36,049 nt of DNA from the NCBI GenBank assembly GCA_036405135.1, contig DASWYF010000023.1, forward strand, positions 1 through 36,049, given 5' to 3'. A program made the translations under genes and the position numbers. Positions 1 through 8,900 of this stretch are shown piece by piece. The notes beneath the pieces were generated by a model, which worked only from the letters and a program-made list of their open reading frames with translations, did not search any database and was not told the DNA's origin. This DNA is from Verrucomicrobiia bacterium. GTDB lineage: Bacteria; Verrucomicrobiota; Verrucomicrobiia; Limisphaerales; JAEYXS01. Position 1 is the stretch's first letter. Each line of letters starts with the position of its first letter.

Positions 1-2
1 AA

Positions 3-131
3 CAAGCCTTGCGCAGTGCCGAAGCCAGAACTTGGGAGGCGCTCTTGGCGGCCATCGCCGCCGCCTTGGCCTCAGTCACCCCACAAGACGCCGCTTCCTG
101 GTTCGCACATTGCGGCTACAACTTTATTTAA
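3..131 (+). pseudogene. IS630-family transposase, C-terminal end (cut by window start)
   Basis: Reading from base 3 gives about 42 residues ending in a stop at 129-131. The tail ARTWEALLAAIAAALA, then PQDAASWFAHCGYNFI, matches the usual C-terminus of IS630/Tc1-mariner-like DDE transposases, which end with a helix followed by a 'YFxHxGY' type motif. The catalytic region lies outside the window, so I cannot tell whether the element is intact. The bases just after the stop (AAACGCTCTA, 131-140) look like the element's terminal inverted repeat next to a TA target dinucleotide. Family assignment is by motif recognition only. Confidence 0.7.
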
Positions 132-140
132 AACGCTCTA
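3..140 (+). mobile_element. Right end of an IS630-like insertion sequence
   Basis: The element's transposase tail is followed within 10 bases by a probable terminal repeat reading TAGAGCGTTTTAA on the minus strand. IS630 elements insert at and duplicate TA, and a TA is present at 139-140. The other end lies outside the window, so the inverted repeat cannot be paired and the boundary is inferred. Confidence 0.5.
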
Positions 141-529
141 GGCTGAGGCTTTCCATATTTCTTGATCCACGGTTCGGGTTTTTGGCCGAGATCATCTCGG
201 GTGCGGACGCGGAGGATGGCGATGATTTCTAACTGGGCGCGTTCGCGTTGGTGTTCCACGAGGGTATCGAGGGCGGAGCCGTGGGTTTGTTTGGTGCCAG
301 AGGGGAAATGGGTGACGATGCTGCGGAGGCATTCAGCGGCCTGCGTGGCATTGCCGGCAAGGGAGCGGTTGCTGAGTTCGCTGAAATAGGCGATCTGGTC
401 GTTGGCGGCTTCGATCTGATCTTGAAGTTTGAAATGATTCCAGAGCTGGAGCAGGGAGATCAGGGCGAGCAGAGCGCAAAGGGTGAGGAAGATTTTTTCG
501 CGACGGGTTTGTGCGAGCTTAGTCAGCAT
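128..529 (-). CDS. Small single-pass membrane protein, unknown function
   Basis: The product has 133 residues. A basic N-terminus (TRREK) is followed by one hydrophobic segment at about residues 13-29, then a charged region of about 100 residues that is probably periplasmic and partly helical. An AGGAA ribosome site lies about 8 bases before the ATG. I recognise no family. The last residues (RAF and the stop) lie in the end of the IS630-like element, so the original C-terminus has probably been lost or replaced. The gene is divergent from the membrane protein at 659. Confidence 0.6.
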   Translation of the reverse strand: MLTKLAQTRREKIFLTLCALLALISLLQLWNHFKLQDQIEAANDQIAYFSELSNRSLAGNATQAAECLRSIVTHFPSGTKQTHGSALDTLVEHQRERAQLEIIAILRVRTRDDLGQKPEPWIKKYGKPQPRAF

Positions 530-658
530 GTGCGGTTCCTATGGGGGGCGAAGTTAGAGGCAGCGGGGGAGGGTGTCGATATCGCAGTCGGGTGGGATGT
601 GATTGATGGAGGGATGGAAGACAGATAGCTTGGGGCAGGTAGTAAACACCCAGCAATT

Positions 659-1399
659 ATGCTTACGCCGACTTGCCCGCAGTGCAGCCGTGTGATTCCT
701 GCAGAGGATATCAATGTGGTGAAGGATGTGGCGTATTGCCGGTCGTGCAATCTGGCGAGTGATCTTTCGGTTTTGGTGCATGGCATTTCTGAGCCTGCGG
801 TGGTGGTGGATCTGCAGAATCCGCCCAAAGGGGCATGGTATCGGCGGGAGGTGGGATTGACGGTGATCGGGGCAACGCATCGATCTTGGGGGGCGGCGGT
901 GGCGACGTTGGCGTTCGGGTTGTTCTGGAATGGCGTCGTGTCCGTGTTTGTGATGCTCGCGCTGCTTTCCACGCTCAAGCTGCTCGGGGTGCCGTTGCCA
1001 TCGTGGGTGCCTAAGATGGATGGGGAACAGCTCGGCTGGGGGATGACGATTTTTCTGTGGCTGTTTCTGACACCGTTCATCGTGGTCGGATTAGGGATGA
1101 TAGGTGCGTTCTTGTCCTCAATAGGCGGGAAGACGGAGGTGCGAGTGGAGATGTCGGATGGGCTGGTTTTTGTCGGCGTGGGATCGGTGGGATGGAAGAA
1201 GCGTTTCAATCTGCGTGAGGTGAAGGGTGTGCGAGTGATTAATAATTCGTGGACGGATAGCGATGGGGATCGGCGCAAGAAAACGGGCATCGTGATCGAG
1301 CTGCACGATGGGAAGGAAATCGAGTTTGGGAGTGTGTTGACGAAGGAGCGGATGATGTTTGTAGCGGGGGCACTTCGGAGAGCAGTGACGGGCGGTTGA
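659..1399 (+). CDS. Zinc-ribbon membrane protein, unknown function
   Basis: The product has 246 residues. It starts with a zinc-ribbon-like pair of CxxC knuckles (CPQC at about 6-9 and CRSC at about 27-30). Two strongly hydrophobic segments follow, at about 78-107 and 127-160. The C-terminal cytoplasmic part of about 80 residues alternates beta-like segments (VRVEMSDGLVFVG, KKRFNLREVKGVRVI) and resembles a PH-like membrane-protein tail. A zinc ribbon followed by transmembrane helices is common in uncharacterised bacterial proteins. No function can be assigned. It lies 93 bp before pdxA on the same strand and may be cotranscribed with it. Confidence 0.75.
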   Translation: MLTPTCPQCSRVIPAEDINVVKDVAYCRSCNLASDLSVLVHGISEPAVVVDLQNPPKGAWYRREVGLTVIGATHRSWGAAVATLAFGLFWNGVVSVFVMLALLSTLKLLGVPLPSWVPKMDGEQLGWGMTIFLWLFLTPFIVVGLGMIGAFLSSIGGKTEVRVEMSDGLVFVGVGSVGWKKRFNLREVKGVRVINNSWTDSDGDRRKKTGIVIELHDGKEIEFGSVLTKERMMFVAGALRRAVTGG

Positions 1400-1492
1400 G
1401 TGATGTAGCTGGAGGGATTGATAAGCACAGGGGATGACAGCTTGAGGGCGGGACGCTTGCGGGGAGGCTTCATTGCTGCCAAGTTTGGGGAA

Positions 1493-2509
1493 ATGAGTTC
1501 GTTGATTCCTGTTATCGCGGTGACGATGGGTGATCCGGCTGGGGTCGGGCCGGAGGTTTGTTTGCGTCTCTTGGCGGAGCCTTCAATAGTGGAAGTTTGT
1601 GTGCCGGTGATCTTCGGGGATGCGGCGGTGCTCGCTCGCGTGGCGGAGGTGACGGGGTTGCCGTTCAAGGCCCCGGTGATTTCACAGGCGGATTGGGTGG
1701 TGGCTTGTCAGCGGGTGAGTGTGCCGTCGGTGTTGGATCTGCGACAGGTGGATGCGGGGGCGGTGGTGGCGGGGAAGCTCTCGGCGGCTTGCGGGGAGGC
1801 GGCGTATCAGTATGTGAACCGGGCGATCGATGCGGCGCTGGCGGGGCAAGTGCAGGGGGTGGCGACGGCGCCGCTGAACAAGGAGGCGATGCATTTGGCG
1901 GGGCACAGGTATCCGGGGCATACGGAAATTTTCGCGGAGCGGATGGAAGCCGAGCGGTCCTGCATGATGCAGTATTCGGAGGAGATCACATGCAGTTTCG
2001 TGACGGTGCATTGCGGGTATCATGATGTGCCTGCCTTGATGACGACGGCGCGCATCTTAGAGGTGATTGAATTGACGGCGACGGCGTTGCGGCGGATTCG
2101 GGGGCGTGAACCGAAGTTGCTGGTGTGCGGTCTCAATCCGCATGCGGGGGAGAATGGGCTTTTCGGAGATCGCGAGGAGGAGCGGTTCATTGTGCCAGCG
2201 ATTGAGGCGGGTCGCGCGAAGGGGATTGATCTCACTGGGCCGGTGCCGCCGGATACGGCGTTCACTCCGGCGCGGCGGAAGGAGTTCGATGCGGTGGTGT
2301 GCATGTATCATGATCAAGGGCATATCCCGGTGAAGATGATCGCGTTTGAATCGGCGGTGAACACGACGCTGGGCCTGCCCGTGGTGCGGACGAGTGTGGA
2401 TCATGGGACGGCGTTTGATATCGCGTGGCAGGGGAAGGCGAGTGCGGGGAGTTTGTTCGCGGCGGTGAGGTTGGGGGCGAAGTTGGCGCGCTCGCGCGAG
2501 AGTTCCTAG
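1493..2509 (+). CDS. pdxA: 4-hydroxythreonine-4-phosphate dehydrogenase
   Basis: The enzyme oxidises 4-phosphooxy-L-threonine with NAD(P) in the DXP-dependent pathway to pyridoxal 5'-phosphate, in the cytoplasm. The product has 338 residues, close to the usual 330. PdxA signatures appear in order: TMGDPAGVGPE near residue 11, GHTEIFAER near 140, TVHCGYHDVP, GLNPHAGENG, MYHDQGHIPVK and RTSVDHGTAFDIAW. The histidines in TVH, NPH and YHD correspond to the three metal ligands of the family. I chose the ATG at 1493 because family members begin a few residues before the MGDPAG motif. The frame is also open upstream to a TTG at 1418, but those 25 codons look non-homologous. No other pdx gene is nearby. 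Confidence 0.95.
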   Translation: MSSLIPVIAVTMGDPAGVGPEVCLRLLAEPSIVEVCVPVIFGDAAVLARVAEVTGLPFKAPVISQADWVVACQRVSVPSVLDLRQVDAGAVVAGKLSAACGEAAYQYVNRAIDAALAGQVQGVATAPLNKEAMHLAGHRYPGHTEIFAERMEAERSCMMQYSEEITCSFVTVHCGYHDVPALMTTARILEVIELTATALRRIRGREPKLLVCGLNPHAGENGLFGDREEERFIVPAIEAGRAKGIDLTGPVPPDTAFTPARRKEFDAVVCMYHDQGHIPVKMIAFESAVNTTLGLPVVRTSVDHGTAFDIAWQGKASAGSLFAAVRLGAKLARSRESS

Positions 2510-2510
2510 T

Positions 2511-2600
2511 TTTCAGTTTGCAGTTTTCAGCCGGTTGCACCGGAGGCCGACTCAGTCTCAGGTTTCAGGTCTGATGTTTCAGGTCGGGAATTCGCAGTCA
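2511..2600. repeat. TTTCAG-rich intergenic repeat cluster
   Basis: The gap after pdxA has several copies of TTTCAG in slightly varied contexts (GTTTTCAG, GGTTTCAGGTC, TGTTTCAGGTC). A similar run (TTTTCAGCGTTCAGTTTTCAG) lies at 9030-9050. The complement of the motif (CTGAAAC-like) recurs inside gluQ near 25943-25973. It is a low-complexity dispersed family. I see no open gene in this gap. Confidence 0.5.
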
Positions 2601-2694
2601 GAACGTCTTCTGGTTTTAGTTTCGGGTTGGCGCTTGAGATTTTGGGGTGAAATGCGAGGGTAAGACAGCCAAGTAACAAGTATCCCGAATTTTT

Positions 2695-3786
2695 ATGCCT
2701 AGAATTCTTCTGCTTTTATTGTTTTTTCTGCCGAGGTTGCTCTTAGCGCAGACGGAGCCTTCGAAGGTGGTTGCTGGCAAGTTGATCGAACGAGAGTTCA
2801 AGGTGAATGTGGCGGCTGTGATTCGAAATATTGAGCAGGTCATCGGGGTGGTAAAGGAGGGTAGTAAAACCAATGCGCAAGAGATGCTAGTGCAGCTCTT
2901 CACTGCTGCCGGAGTTGATCTCTCGCCGAAAGGTGGGGCCGGAAAGTTGGTGGTTCTGGATGAGAAAGCCGGTGTGCTGCGAGTGAAGGCGACTGGTGAT
3001 GATTTGGAAGTAATAGCGGGTGCTTTAGAGATACTCGAAATAGATCCGGTGCAAGTATTGTTTGAGGTGAGACATATAGAGATCGAGGAGAACTATGCGA
3101 AAGAGGAGGAGTTGAAACTGTTTTTCAAGGCGCTGACTCCAGTGGCAGAAGTTGGCTGGCGAGATAGTTGGCTCAAGGTGCCCAGCATCACGGCAACGAA
3201 TGTGACGGTGGAGGGTTTGTTCCGGCCGGGCTATAGCAGGATATTATCCGAAGGGCAGACTAAAATCATGATCAAGAAACTAGAGTTACATGACGGGGTG
3301 AGTCTGATTGCATTTCCGAGAGTAACGGGGATCACGAATCGGCCAGTGCAAGTCGGCTCCCGGATCAATCATGCCAAGGGGACGATATCACATTTGGAAT
3401 ATTATCCGGGCCGAGTAGAGGATCATGTGCTGAGAGCGGGAGTGATGACTGAGTTGGATGCTCGCGTGGTGATGCAGCCTGATCGGAAATCCATCACTGT
3501 GGATTGGATTGCCGGGGTCACGCAGGTGCTTGGTTTTCAAACAGTGAGCGCCAGCATAGCCACTGGTAACAAGGCGAATGCGCCGGTTCCAAATTTTCGT
3601 GTATGGCATGTGACAGACTCCACTCAGATGAAGGATGGGGAGACATTGATGGTAGGGTGCGGAAGATCTGACTCCATCACACCGGGTAGAATGGGAGGAC
3701 CGAATCAAACGAACAAAGTGGTGACTATTCTGATGCTGACGCCGAGATTGATGGATGCGGAGGGAAAGCCGATAAATGGGAAGTGA
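2695..3786 (+). CDS. Secretin-domain exported protein (PilQ/GspD-like)
   Basis: The product has 363 residues with a clear Sec signal peptide (leucine-rich core, cleavage near LLLAQ at about 19). An N-terminal module of about 100 residues ends in GVLRVKATGDDLEVIAGALEIL, the short N-domain repeat seen before secretin domains. The second half carries secretin features: ELHDGVSLIAFPRVTGITNRPVQVG, a DGETLMVGCG stretch, and the terminal VTILMLTPRLMDAEGKPI, which resembles 'LLIFVTPRIVDPAG'. It is shorter than a complete GspD or PilQ, and no pilus or type II secretion genes are nearby. A lone secretin-like periplasmic or outer-membrane protein is more likely than a full secretion channel. Confidence 0.7.
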   Translation: MPRILLLLLFFLPRLLLAQTEPSKVVAGKLIEREFKVNVAAVIRNIEQVIGVVKEGSKTNAQEMLVQLFTAAGVDLSPKGGAGKLVVLDEKAGVLRVKATGDDLEVIAGALEILEIDPVQVLFEVRHIEIEENYAKEEELKLFFKALTPVAEVGWRDSWLKVPSITATNVTVEGLFRPGYSRILSEGQTKIMIKKLELHDGVSLIAFPRVTGITNRPVQVGSRINHAKGTISHLEYYPGRVEDHVLRAGVMTELDARVVMQPDRKSITVDWIAGVTQVLGFQTVSASIATGNKANAPVPNFRVWHVTDSTQMKDGETLMVGCGRSDSITPGRMGGPNQTNKVVTILMLTPRLMDAEGKPINGK

Positions 3787-3815
3787 GGATGGATCGATTG
3801 GTGAAAGAAAGGGGA

Positions 3816-3848
3816 GGAGTTAGCGCGGACTAATGTCCGCGGCTACGG
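3816..3848. repeat. 33-bp REP-like palindromic repeat, copy 1
   Basis: This copy matches the one at 9059-9091 in 31 of 33 positions. Its core is a perfect 7-bp inverted repeat, CGCGGAC-TAAT-GTCCGCG (3824-3841). It lies in the 112-bp gap between the convergent secretin-like and AraC genes, where the hairpin could also end transcription from either side. Confidence 0.75.
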
Positions 3849-3898
3849 CTGGACGAGGGGGAGGTTAGTTCCGCCTCCTTACGTCGTCGGCTACGAGA

Positions 3899-4840
3899 TT
3901 ACTTCCCGTTTTTCTTTTTGATGACGGGTTCGGGTTCTTGGGGCTCGTTGGCCTGTTGTTGTTCGAGCCATTTTTTGTGGGCGCGTTCGCGTTGACGGTA
4001 TTCGCTGGGGGCGAGCTGCGTCATGCGTTTGAAGTCGCGGCTGAAATAGAACTGGTCGTAGTAACCGGTCTCATCGGCGATCTGGGCGATGGAGAGGTCG
4101 GTTTCCAGCAGGCGTTTCTTGGCCTGGTTGATGCGTTCGCGCTTGAGCCAATCGATGGGGCTGGTGCCGGTGGCGGCTTTGAAATTCCGGAAGAAATTTG
4201 AGACGCTCATGTGCGCCATGGCCGCCAGCTCATGCACGCGCAAGGGCTTGTTGTAATACAGGCGCATGGCTTCGATGGGCTTGTGGAGCGATTGCGGGAT
4301 CTCGTTCTCCTTCTTGGGCGAAGGGTTCGCGGAGTAACGGGTCTTGAAGAGTTCGCGGATGAGCTGGCCGACCTCGGCGTGGATGGTGACCTCCATGGCG
4401 ATGGGGCGGGTCTCCATCACGCGGAAGATGCGCTGGAAGATGGCGGCGGAGGTGCGGGCATTGATGCCGGAGAACACGGGTGAACCGGCGGAGGTGAGCA
4501 TCTGATACATGCGCTCCATGTGCGGGCCGTCCACGCGGATCCAGAGCATTTCCCAAGGGGAGCCTTCCTCGGGCCAATGGGAGTTCGCGTAGTGATTGTA
4601 GATCCAGGCGATCTCGCCTTCTTTCACCTGCCAGATGCGGTCGTTCACCTTCACGTTGCCGATGCCTTTCAAGCATAGCAACAGCTTGTGGCCGGGATAG
4701 TTCGGATGGATCTTCGCGTAGTCCTGCCCGGCGATAAGGTGGCCGGCGCGGAGGACGCAGTAAAAGATGTCGCGACTCGCCTCGGTGGGCGTGTGAAACA
4801 ACGAAATCATGACCTTCGTCTGCTTTGGAGCGGTGCGCAT
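3899..4840 (-). CDS. AraC-family transcriptional regulator
   Basis: The product has 313 residues. The N-terminal half (about 25-110) is a cupin-type sensing domain of the AraC_binding kind. The C-terminal AraC DNA-binding domain (about 190-290) has two helix-turn-helix units: VHELAAMAHMSVSNFFRNFK, and SIAQIADETGYYDQFYFSRDFK followed by the typical 'G.SP.EYR' (here LAPSEYRQR). It ends in a charged K/E/Q-rich tail. The signal is unknown. Such regulators often respond to sugars or related small molecules in this group. It is convergent with the secretin-like gene and divergent, across 507 bp of repeats, from the 5348 gene. Whether it controls the cytochrome/DUF1501 genes cannot be seen from sequence. 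Confidence 0.92.
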   Translation of the reverse strand: MRTAPKQTKVMISLFHTPTEASRDIFYCVLRAGHLIAGQDYAKIHPNYPGHKLLLCLKGIGNVKVNDRIWQVKEGEIAWIYNHYANSHWPEEGSPWEMLWIRVDGPHMERMYQMLTSAGSPVFSGINARTSAAIFQRIFRVMETRPIAMEVTIHAEVGQLIRELFKTRYSANPSPKKENEIPQSLHKPIEAMRLYYNKPLRVHELAAMAHMSVSNFFRNFKAATGTSPIDWLKRERINQAKKRLLETDLSIAQIADETGYYDQFYFSRDFKRMTQLAPSEYRQRERAHKKWLEQQQANEPQEPEPVIKKKNGK

Positions 4841-5347
4841 CGTTCGGAGGATATTACATGGAATAGGGGTGGCTGTCTATCAGACATGCGGGTGCGCGTA
4901 ACGATTTGATTACAGGTAGCATCAGTGAGGTTGGACGCAAGGGAGGTGGGGAAGTGTTCAAAGAAAATGTCCAATGACGAAATCCGAATGACGAAGGAAT
5001 GAGCAATGACAAATGACCAAATGAGGAGAAGGGGGATGAAATTTTGTTCCCATGGAGCCAACCGGCCGAACCGGAGGCTAACGGAGAGGCGGGAAATGTG
5101 ACAGGGTGAGGACATCGGAAAGAACATTTTGTGCCGATATAGGCGATATAGCCGATGTAAGGGTAACGCAGAGGTGGCGGAGATGGCAGAGTGCAGGAAG
5201 AACAGACGGTTAGATGGCCTCTGCTGGTGGCAGGAAGTGCCATGGAGTTGAAAGAATATTGCATGGTAAAGGTGAATGGGAATGGTAGAAATAGGGAGAA
5301 GCCCGGAACCTGGCCGCTAATGCGGAATGACGAATGACTAAATCCGA
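4841..5347. other. 507-bp repeat-rich intergenic region
   Basis: I find no credible gene here. It holds dispersed repeats: an AATGACGAA-type array (4970-5026), a CGATATAGG/CGATATAGCCG short tandem near 5134-5157, a purine-rich stretch (ACGCAGAGGTGGCGGAGATGG, near 5166), and the start of a second AATGACGAA copy (5324-5360). The AraC promoter must lie at its left edge and that of the 5348 gene at its right edge. I could not pick out convincing -35/-10 pairs. Confidence 0.6.
4970..5026. repeat. AATGACGAA repeat, copy 1
   Basis: Degenerate repeats of a 7-9 base unit (AATGACGAA, GAATGACGAAGG, AATGACAAATGACC) run here. The 20-mer AAATCCGAATGACGAAGGAA at 4980-4999 recurs exactly at 5340-5359. Confidence 0.7.
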
Positions 5348-5360
5348 ATGACGAAGGAAC
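5324..5360. repeat. AATGACGAA repeat, copy 2 (contains the start codon of the next gene)
   Basis: The same family as 4970-5026, sharing an exact 20-mer (5340-5359). The ATG at 5348 that opens the next reading frame is part of this repeat, so either the repeat supplied the start codon or the true start lies further in. Confidence 0.65.
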
Positions 5361-5887
5361 AAACAGTCAAATCAAGCGCGCCGAATCGGAGTTCGGCGCT
5401 CCGTAAGATTGTTGCAGTAGTGATAGTTGTTTTGCTGGCGGGAATTGTATTTTGGGTGGTGAGGAATGGGCAAAGTGGGCCGGTGGAGGTGAGTTTTGAA
5501 GGGATGAAGACTCTGGCGACTGCAGGGGGGAAAAGTCAGATGGCGGTGTTTCGAGTGAAGAATAATTCGGCGCGACCGATCTCATACTATAGTTTCATGG
5601 ATCGAAAACCGTCTCTCATGGTGCATGAGCTCGAATTACGAGGTAGACAAATGGACATGCTCCAAGACGCGGCTATTCCATGGTATCACGAATGGCGTAC
5701 GTTAAATCCTGGTGAGGCGATTGAAGTGGAGCAGCATATCGCGAGTAGAAACCGTTTTTGGGATGTGCAGTTGCGATATGTTGAGGGCAAGAAGGAGGGA
5801 GTGTCTGTTCTGATCGGGTCTCCAGAAGAGGTGGAGTGGAAGACGGCAAGAAGCGGCAGTTTGTGGCCGGTGAATTGGCGGCTGTGA
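5348..5887 (+). CDS. Small membrane-anchored protein, unknown function
   Basis: The product has 179 residues. The N-terminus is polar (encoded by repeat DNA), followed by one hydrophobic segment at about 22-39 (IVAVVIVVLLAGIVFWVV), then about 140 residues that are probably extracytoplasmic. The soluble part includes GKSQMAVFRVKNNSARPISYYSF, which resembles a beta-sandwich 'contextual hydrogen-bond' segment seen in small verrucomicrobial proteins of unknown role. The first 20 residues come from an AATGACG repeat and an inverted repeat (5378-5399), so the start is uncertain. The end lies 20 bp before the preferred start of the cytochrome gene. Function unknown. Confidence 0.6.
   Translation: MTKEQTVKSSAPNRSSALRKIVAVVIVVLLAGIVFWVVRNGQSGPVEVSFEGMKTLATAGGKSQMAVFRVKNNSARPISYYSFMDRKPSLMVHELELRGRQMDMLQDAAIPWYHEWRTLNPGEAIEVEQHIASRNRFWDVQLRYVEGKKEGVSVLIGSPEEVEWKTARSGSLWPVNWRL
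5378..5407. repeat. Inverted-repeat element (CGGAG...CTCCGTAAG family), copy 1
   Basis: A perfect 8-bp stem, GCGCCGAA-TCGGAG-TTCGGCGC, is followed by TCCGTAAG. Related copies lie at 5931-5958 and 5964-5990. It falls inside the start of the 5348 frame and encodes residues APNRSSALRK. Confidence 0.7.
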
Positions 5888-5896
5888 ATCTTAATC

Positions 5897-5901
5897 AGGT
5901 G
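5897..5901 (+). promoter_or_regulatory. Ribosome binding site choosing the GTG start at 5908
   Basis: AGGTG sits 6 bases before GTG 5908. This is the best-placed ribosome site for the cytochrome gene. The upstream ATG at 5836 would overlap the preceding gene by 52 bp and has no such site. Confidence 0.5.
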
Positions 5902-5907
5902 AAACGA

Positions 5908-8900
5908 GTGAATAGATATAATACATCATCGCCGGGTCGGAGACCGGCGCTCCGTAAGGTGGTGCCGAGTTGGAGCTCGACGCTCCATTGGGTGTGGGTG
6001 TTGGGGCTGATGCTGGTGTCTTCGGTGAGTGGGGCGGAGCGGGCGGTGGATTTTGCTCGGGATGTGCAGCCCATATTGGCGGCCAAATGTTATGAGTGTC
6101 ATGGGGCGGATATGCGGAAGGGCGGGTTGCGGCTGGATCTGAAGCGGGATGCTTTGATGGGCGGGGATGATGGCGCGATCATCGTGCCGGGGAAGAGTGC
6201 GGAGAGTTTGATCTTCAAGAAGGTGTCGGCGACGGATTCGGCGAAGCGGATGCCGCCGAAGGGTGAGCCGCTGACGGCGCAGCAGATCGCGACGTTGCAG
6301 AAGTGGATCGATGCTGGTGCGGTTTGGCCGGATGAAGCGGGCGCGGTGACGGCGAAGGCGCAGAGCCAGCATTGGGCGTTTCAAGCGGTGAAGCGCGTGG
6401 AGCCGCCGAAGGTGAAGCAAGCGAAGTGGGTGGCGAATCCGATCGATGCGTTTGTGCTCGCGCGGTTGGAGCAAGAGAAGATCAAGCCATCGCCCGAGGC
6501 TGACCGTTATACGTTGGTGCGGCGGTTGAGTTTGGATTTGCTGGGCTTACCTCCGACGGTGGAGGAGGTGGAGACGTTCGTGAATGACAAGTCGCCGGAT
6601 GCGTATCGCAAGCTAGTAGAGCGGACACTGGCGTCGCCGCATTTCGGGGAGCGTTGGGGGCGGCATTGGTTGGACATGGCGCGGTATGCGGATAGCGACG
6701 GGTATGAGAAGGACCGCGCGCGGCCGTTCGCGTATGTGTATCGCGACTGGGTGATCCGAGCGATCAATGAGGATATGCCGTTCGATCGCTTCAGCATCGA
6801 GCAGCTCGCGGGCGATTTGCTGACGAAACCGACGCATGAGCAGATCGTGGCGACGGGGTTTCATCGGCAGACGCTCACGAATACGGAAGGTGGCGTGGAT
6901 CAGGAGGAGTTTCGCACGAAGGCGGTGGTGGATCGCGTGAGCACGACGAGCACGGTGTGGCTCGGTCTCACGATGGCGTGCGCGGAATGTCACACGCATA
7001 AGTATGATCCGATCACGCAGCGTGAGTTCTATCAGTTCTACGCGTTCTTCAACAATGCCTCTGAGAAAAATGTGCCCTCACCGCAAGTGGAGGAGCAGGC
7101 GAAGTATAATGAGGACAAGGCGAAGTGGGATATCGAGGATCGCAAGCTGAAGGCGCAACTGGCTGAGTATGTGAAGAAGGACTTGCCCGCGAAACAGGGG
7201 GCGTGGGAAAAGACGGCGCAGGTGAAATTCACGCCTTGGGCGCAGTTGAAACCGGCGAAGGTGGCCTCTGAGAATGGGGCGACGCTCAAGGCGCAAAAGG
7301 ATTACGTAGTGGTGAGCGATGGGAAATTGCCGGATACGGATACTTACACGGTGGAAGTAACACCGGAAGCGAAGCGCATCACGGGATTCCGCCTCGAGGC
7401 GATCGATGATCCGAAGGCGAAGAAAGGGCCGGGTCGCGCGAAGGATGGGAATTTTGTGCTGACGAAGTTCAGCGTGAAAGCGGTGTCGCCCGATGGTGAG
7501 GAGCGCGAGGTGAAGTTAGGCAATCCGCAGGCGACGTTTTCGCAGAGCAAATTTCCGGTGGCGAATGCGTTGGCGGGAGATGCGGGCAGTGGTTGGGCGG
7601 TGTCGCCGAAGTTCAATGAATCGCACGCAGCGGTGTTCGAGACGGCGGAGGATCTGGTTTTGCCGGAGGGCGCGAAGCTGGTGTTCACGCTGGAGCACAA
7701 ATACAAGACGACGTATCTGCTGGGGCAGTTCCGGCTAGCGGCGACTGATGCAGCACGGCCATTGAAGGCGGATATGACGCCAGCGGGAGTAGCGTCGGCC
7801 TTGGCAAAGAGTGCCGATCTGCGGACGAAGCAGGAAAGCGTGGCGCTCGCGAAGTATTATCAAGAGCAGGTGGACGTGGAAGCGCGGAAGATTCAGGCGT
7901 TCATCGATGCGCATGCGAAGAAGGCGCCAGCGGCACCGGCCACCACTGCGGCGGTGATGGTGGAGGAGGCGGAAGGCCGCAAGACGCAGGTGCATGTGCG
8001 CGGAAACTTCATGGATAAGGGCGCGGAGGTGCAGCCGGGAGTGCCTTCGGTATTGCCGGTTTTCAAAGCACGCAGTGAGAAGGCGGACCGGTTGGATTTG
8101 GCGAATTGGCTCTTTGATCCGGCGAATCCGCTGACGGGTCGCGTGACGGTGAATCATATCTGGAAGAATTTGTTCGGGCGCGGGCTGGTAAACACGGTGG
8201 ATGATTTCGGCACGCGTGGGGATAAGCCGTCGCATCCGGAATTGCTCGATTGGCTGGCGAGCGAGTTCCCGCGGCTGAAGTGGAGTCGCAAAGAGATGAT
8301 CAAGCTGATCGTGATGTCGAATACGTATCGGCAGGAATCGGTGGTGCGGCCGGAATTGATGACGCGTGATCCGCTGAACACGTTGCTCGCGCGGCAGAAT
8401 CGCCTGCGGCTGGAAGCGGAGAGCGTGCGGGATGCGTATCTGGCGGCGAGCGGGTTGCTGGCGCGCAAGGTGGGCGGGCCGAGCATCAAGCCGGCGTTAC
8501 CGGATGACATCGCGGCGCTGGGGTATGCGAATTCCGTGAAATGGCAGGAGAGCAAGGGCGAGGACAAGTATCGGCGCGGACTCTACATCTTCTTCCAGCG
8601 CACGGTGCCGTATCCGATGTTGATGACGTTTGATGCGCCGGATTCCACAGTGGCGTGCATGCGGCGGGAGCGATCGAACACGCCACTGCAAGCGCTCACG
8701 CTCTTAAATGATCCGGTGTTCTTCGAGTGCGCGCAGGCGCTGGGCTTGCGGATGGCGGATGTGCCGACGAGTGATGCGAGCGCGAAGATCAGCGAGGGAT
8801 TCCAGTATTGCTTCGGGCGGGTGCCGTCGAAGGCGGAAGGGAAACGGCTAGAGGAGCTTTATACGGAGCAGGTGAAGTTGCTGGAATCGCGACCGGAGAA

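Noticed and set aside
523..1668. A long minus-strand reading frame opposite the 659 and pdxA genes
   Set aside because: It is antisense to two well-supported genes, has Ser/Thr/Pro-rich composition typical of shadow frames, and no recognisable motif.
5134..5157. CGATATAGG / CGATATAGCCG short repeats considered as a regulator operator
   Set aside because: They look like low-complexity tandem repeats in a repeat-rich gap, with no promoter elements placed around them.
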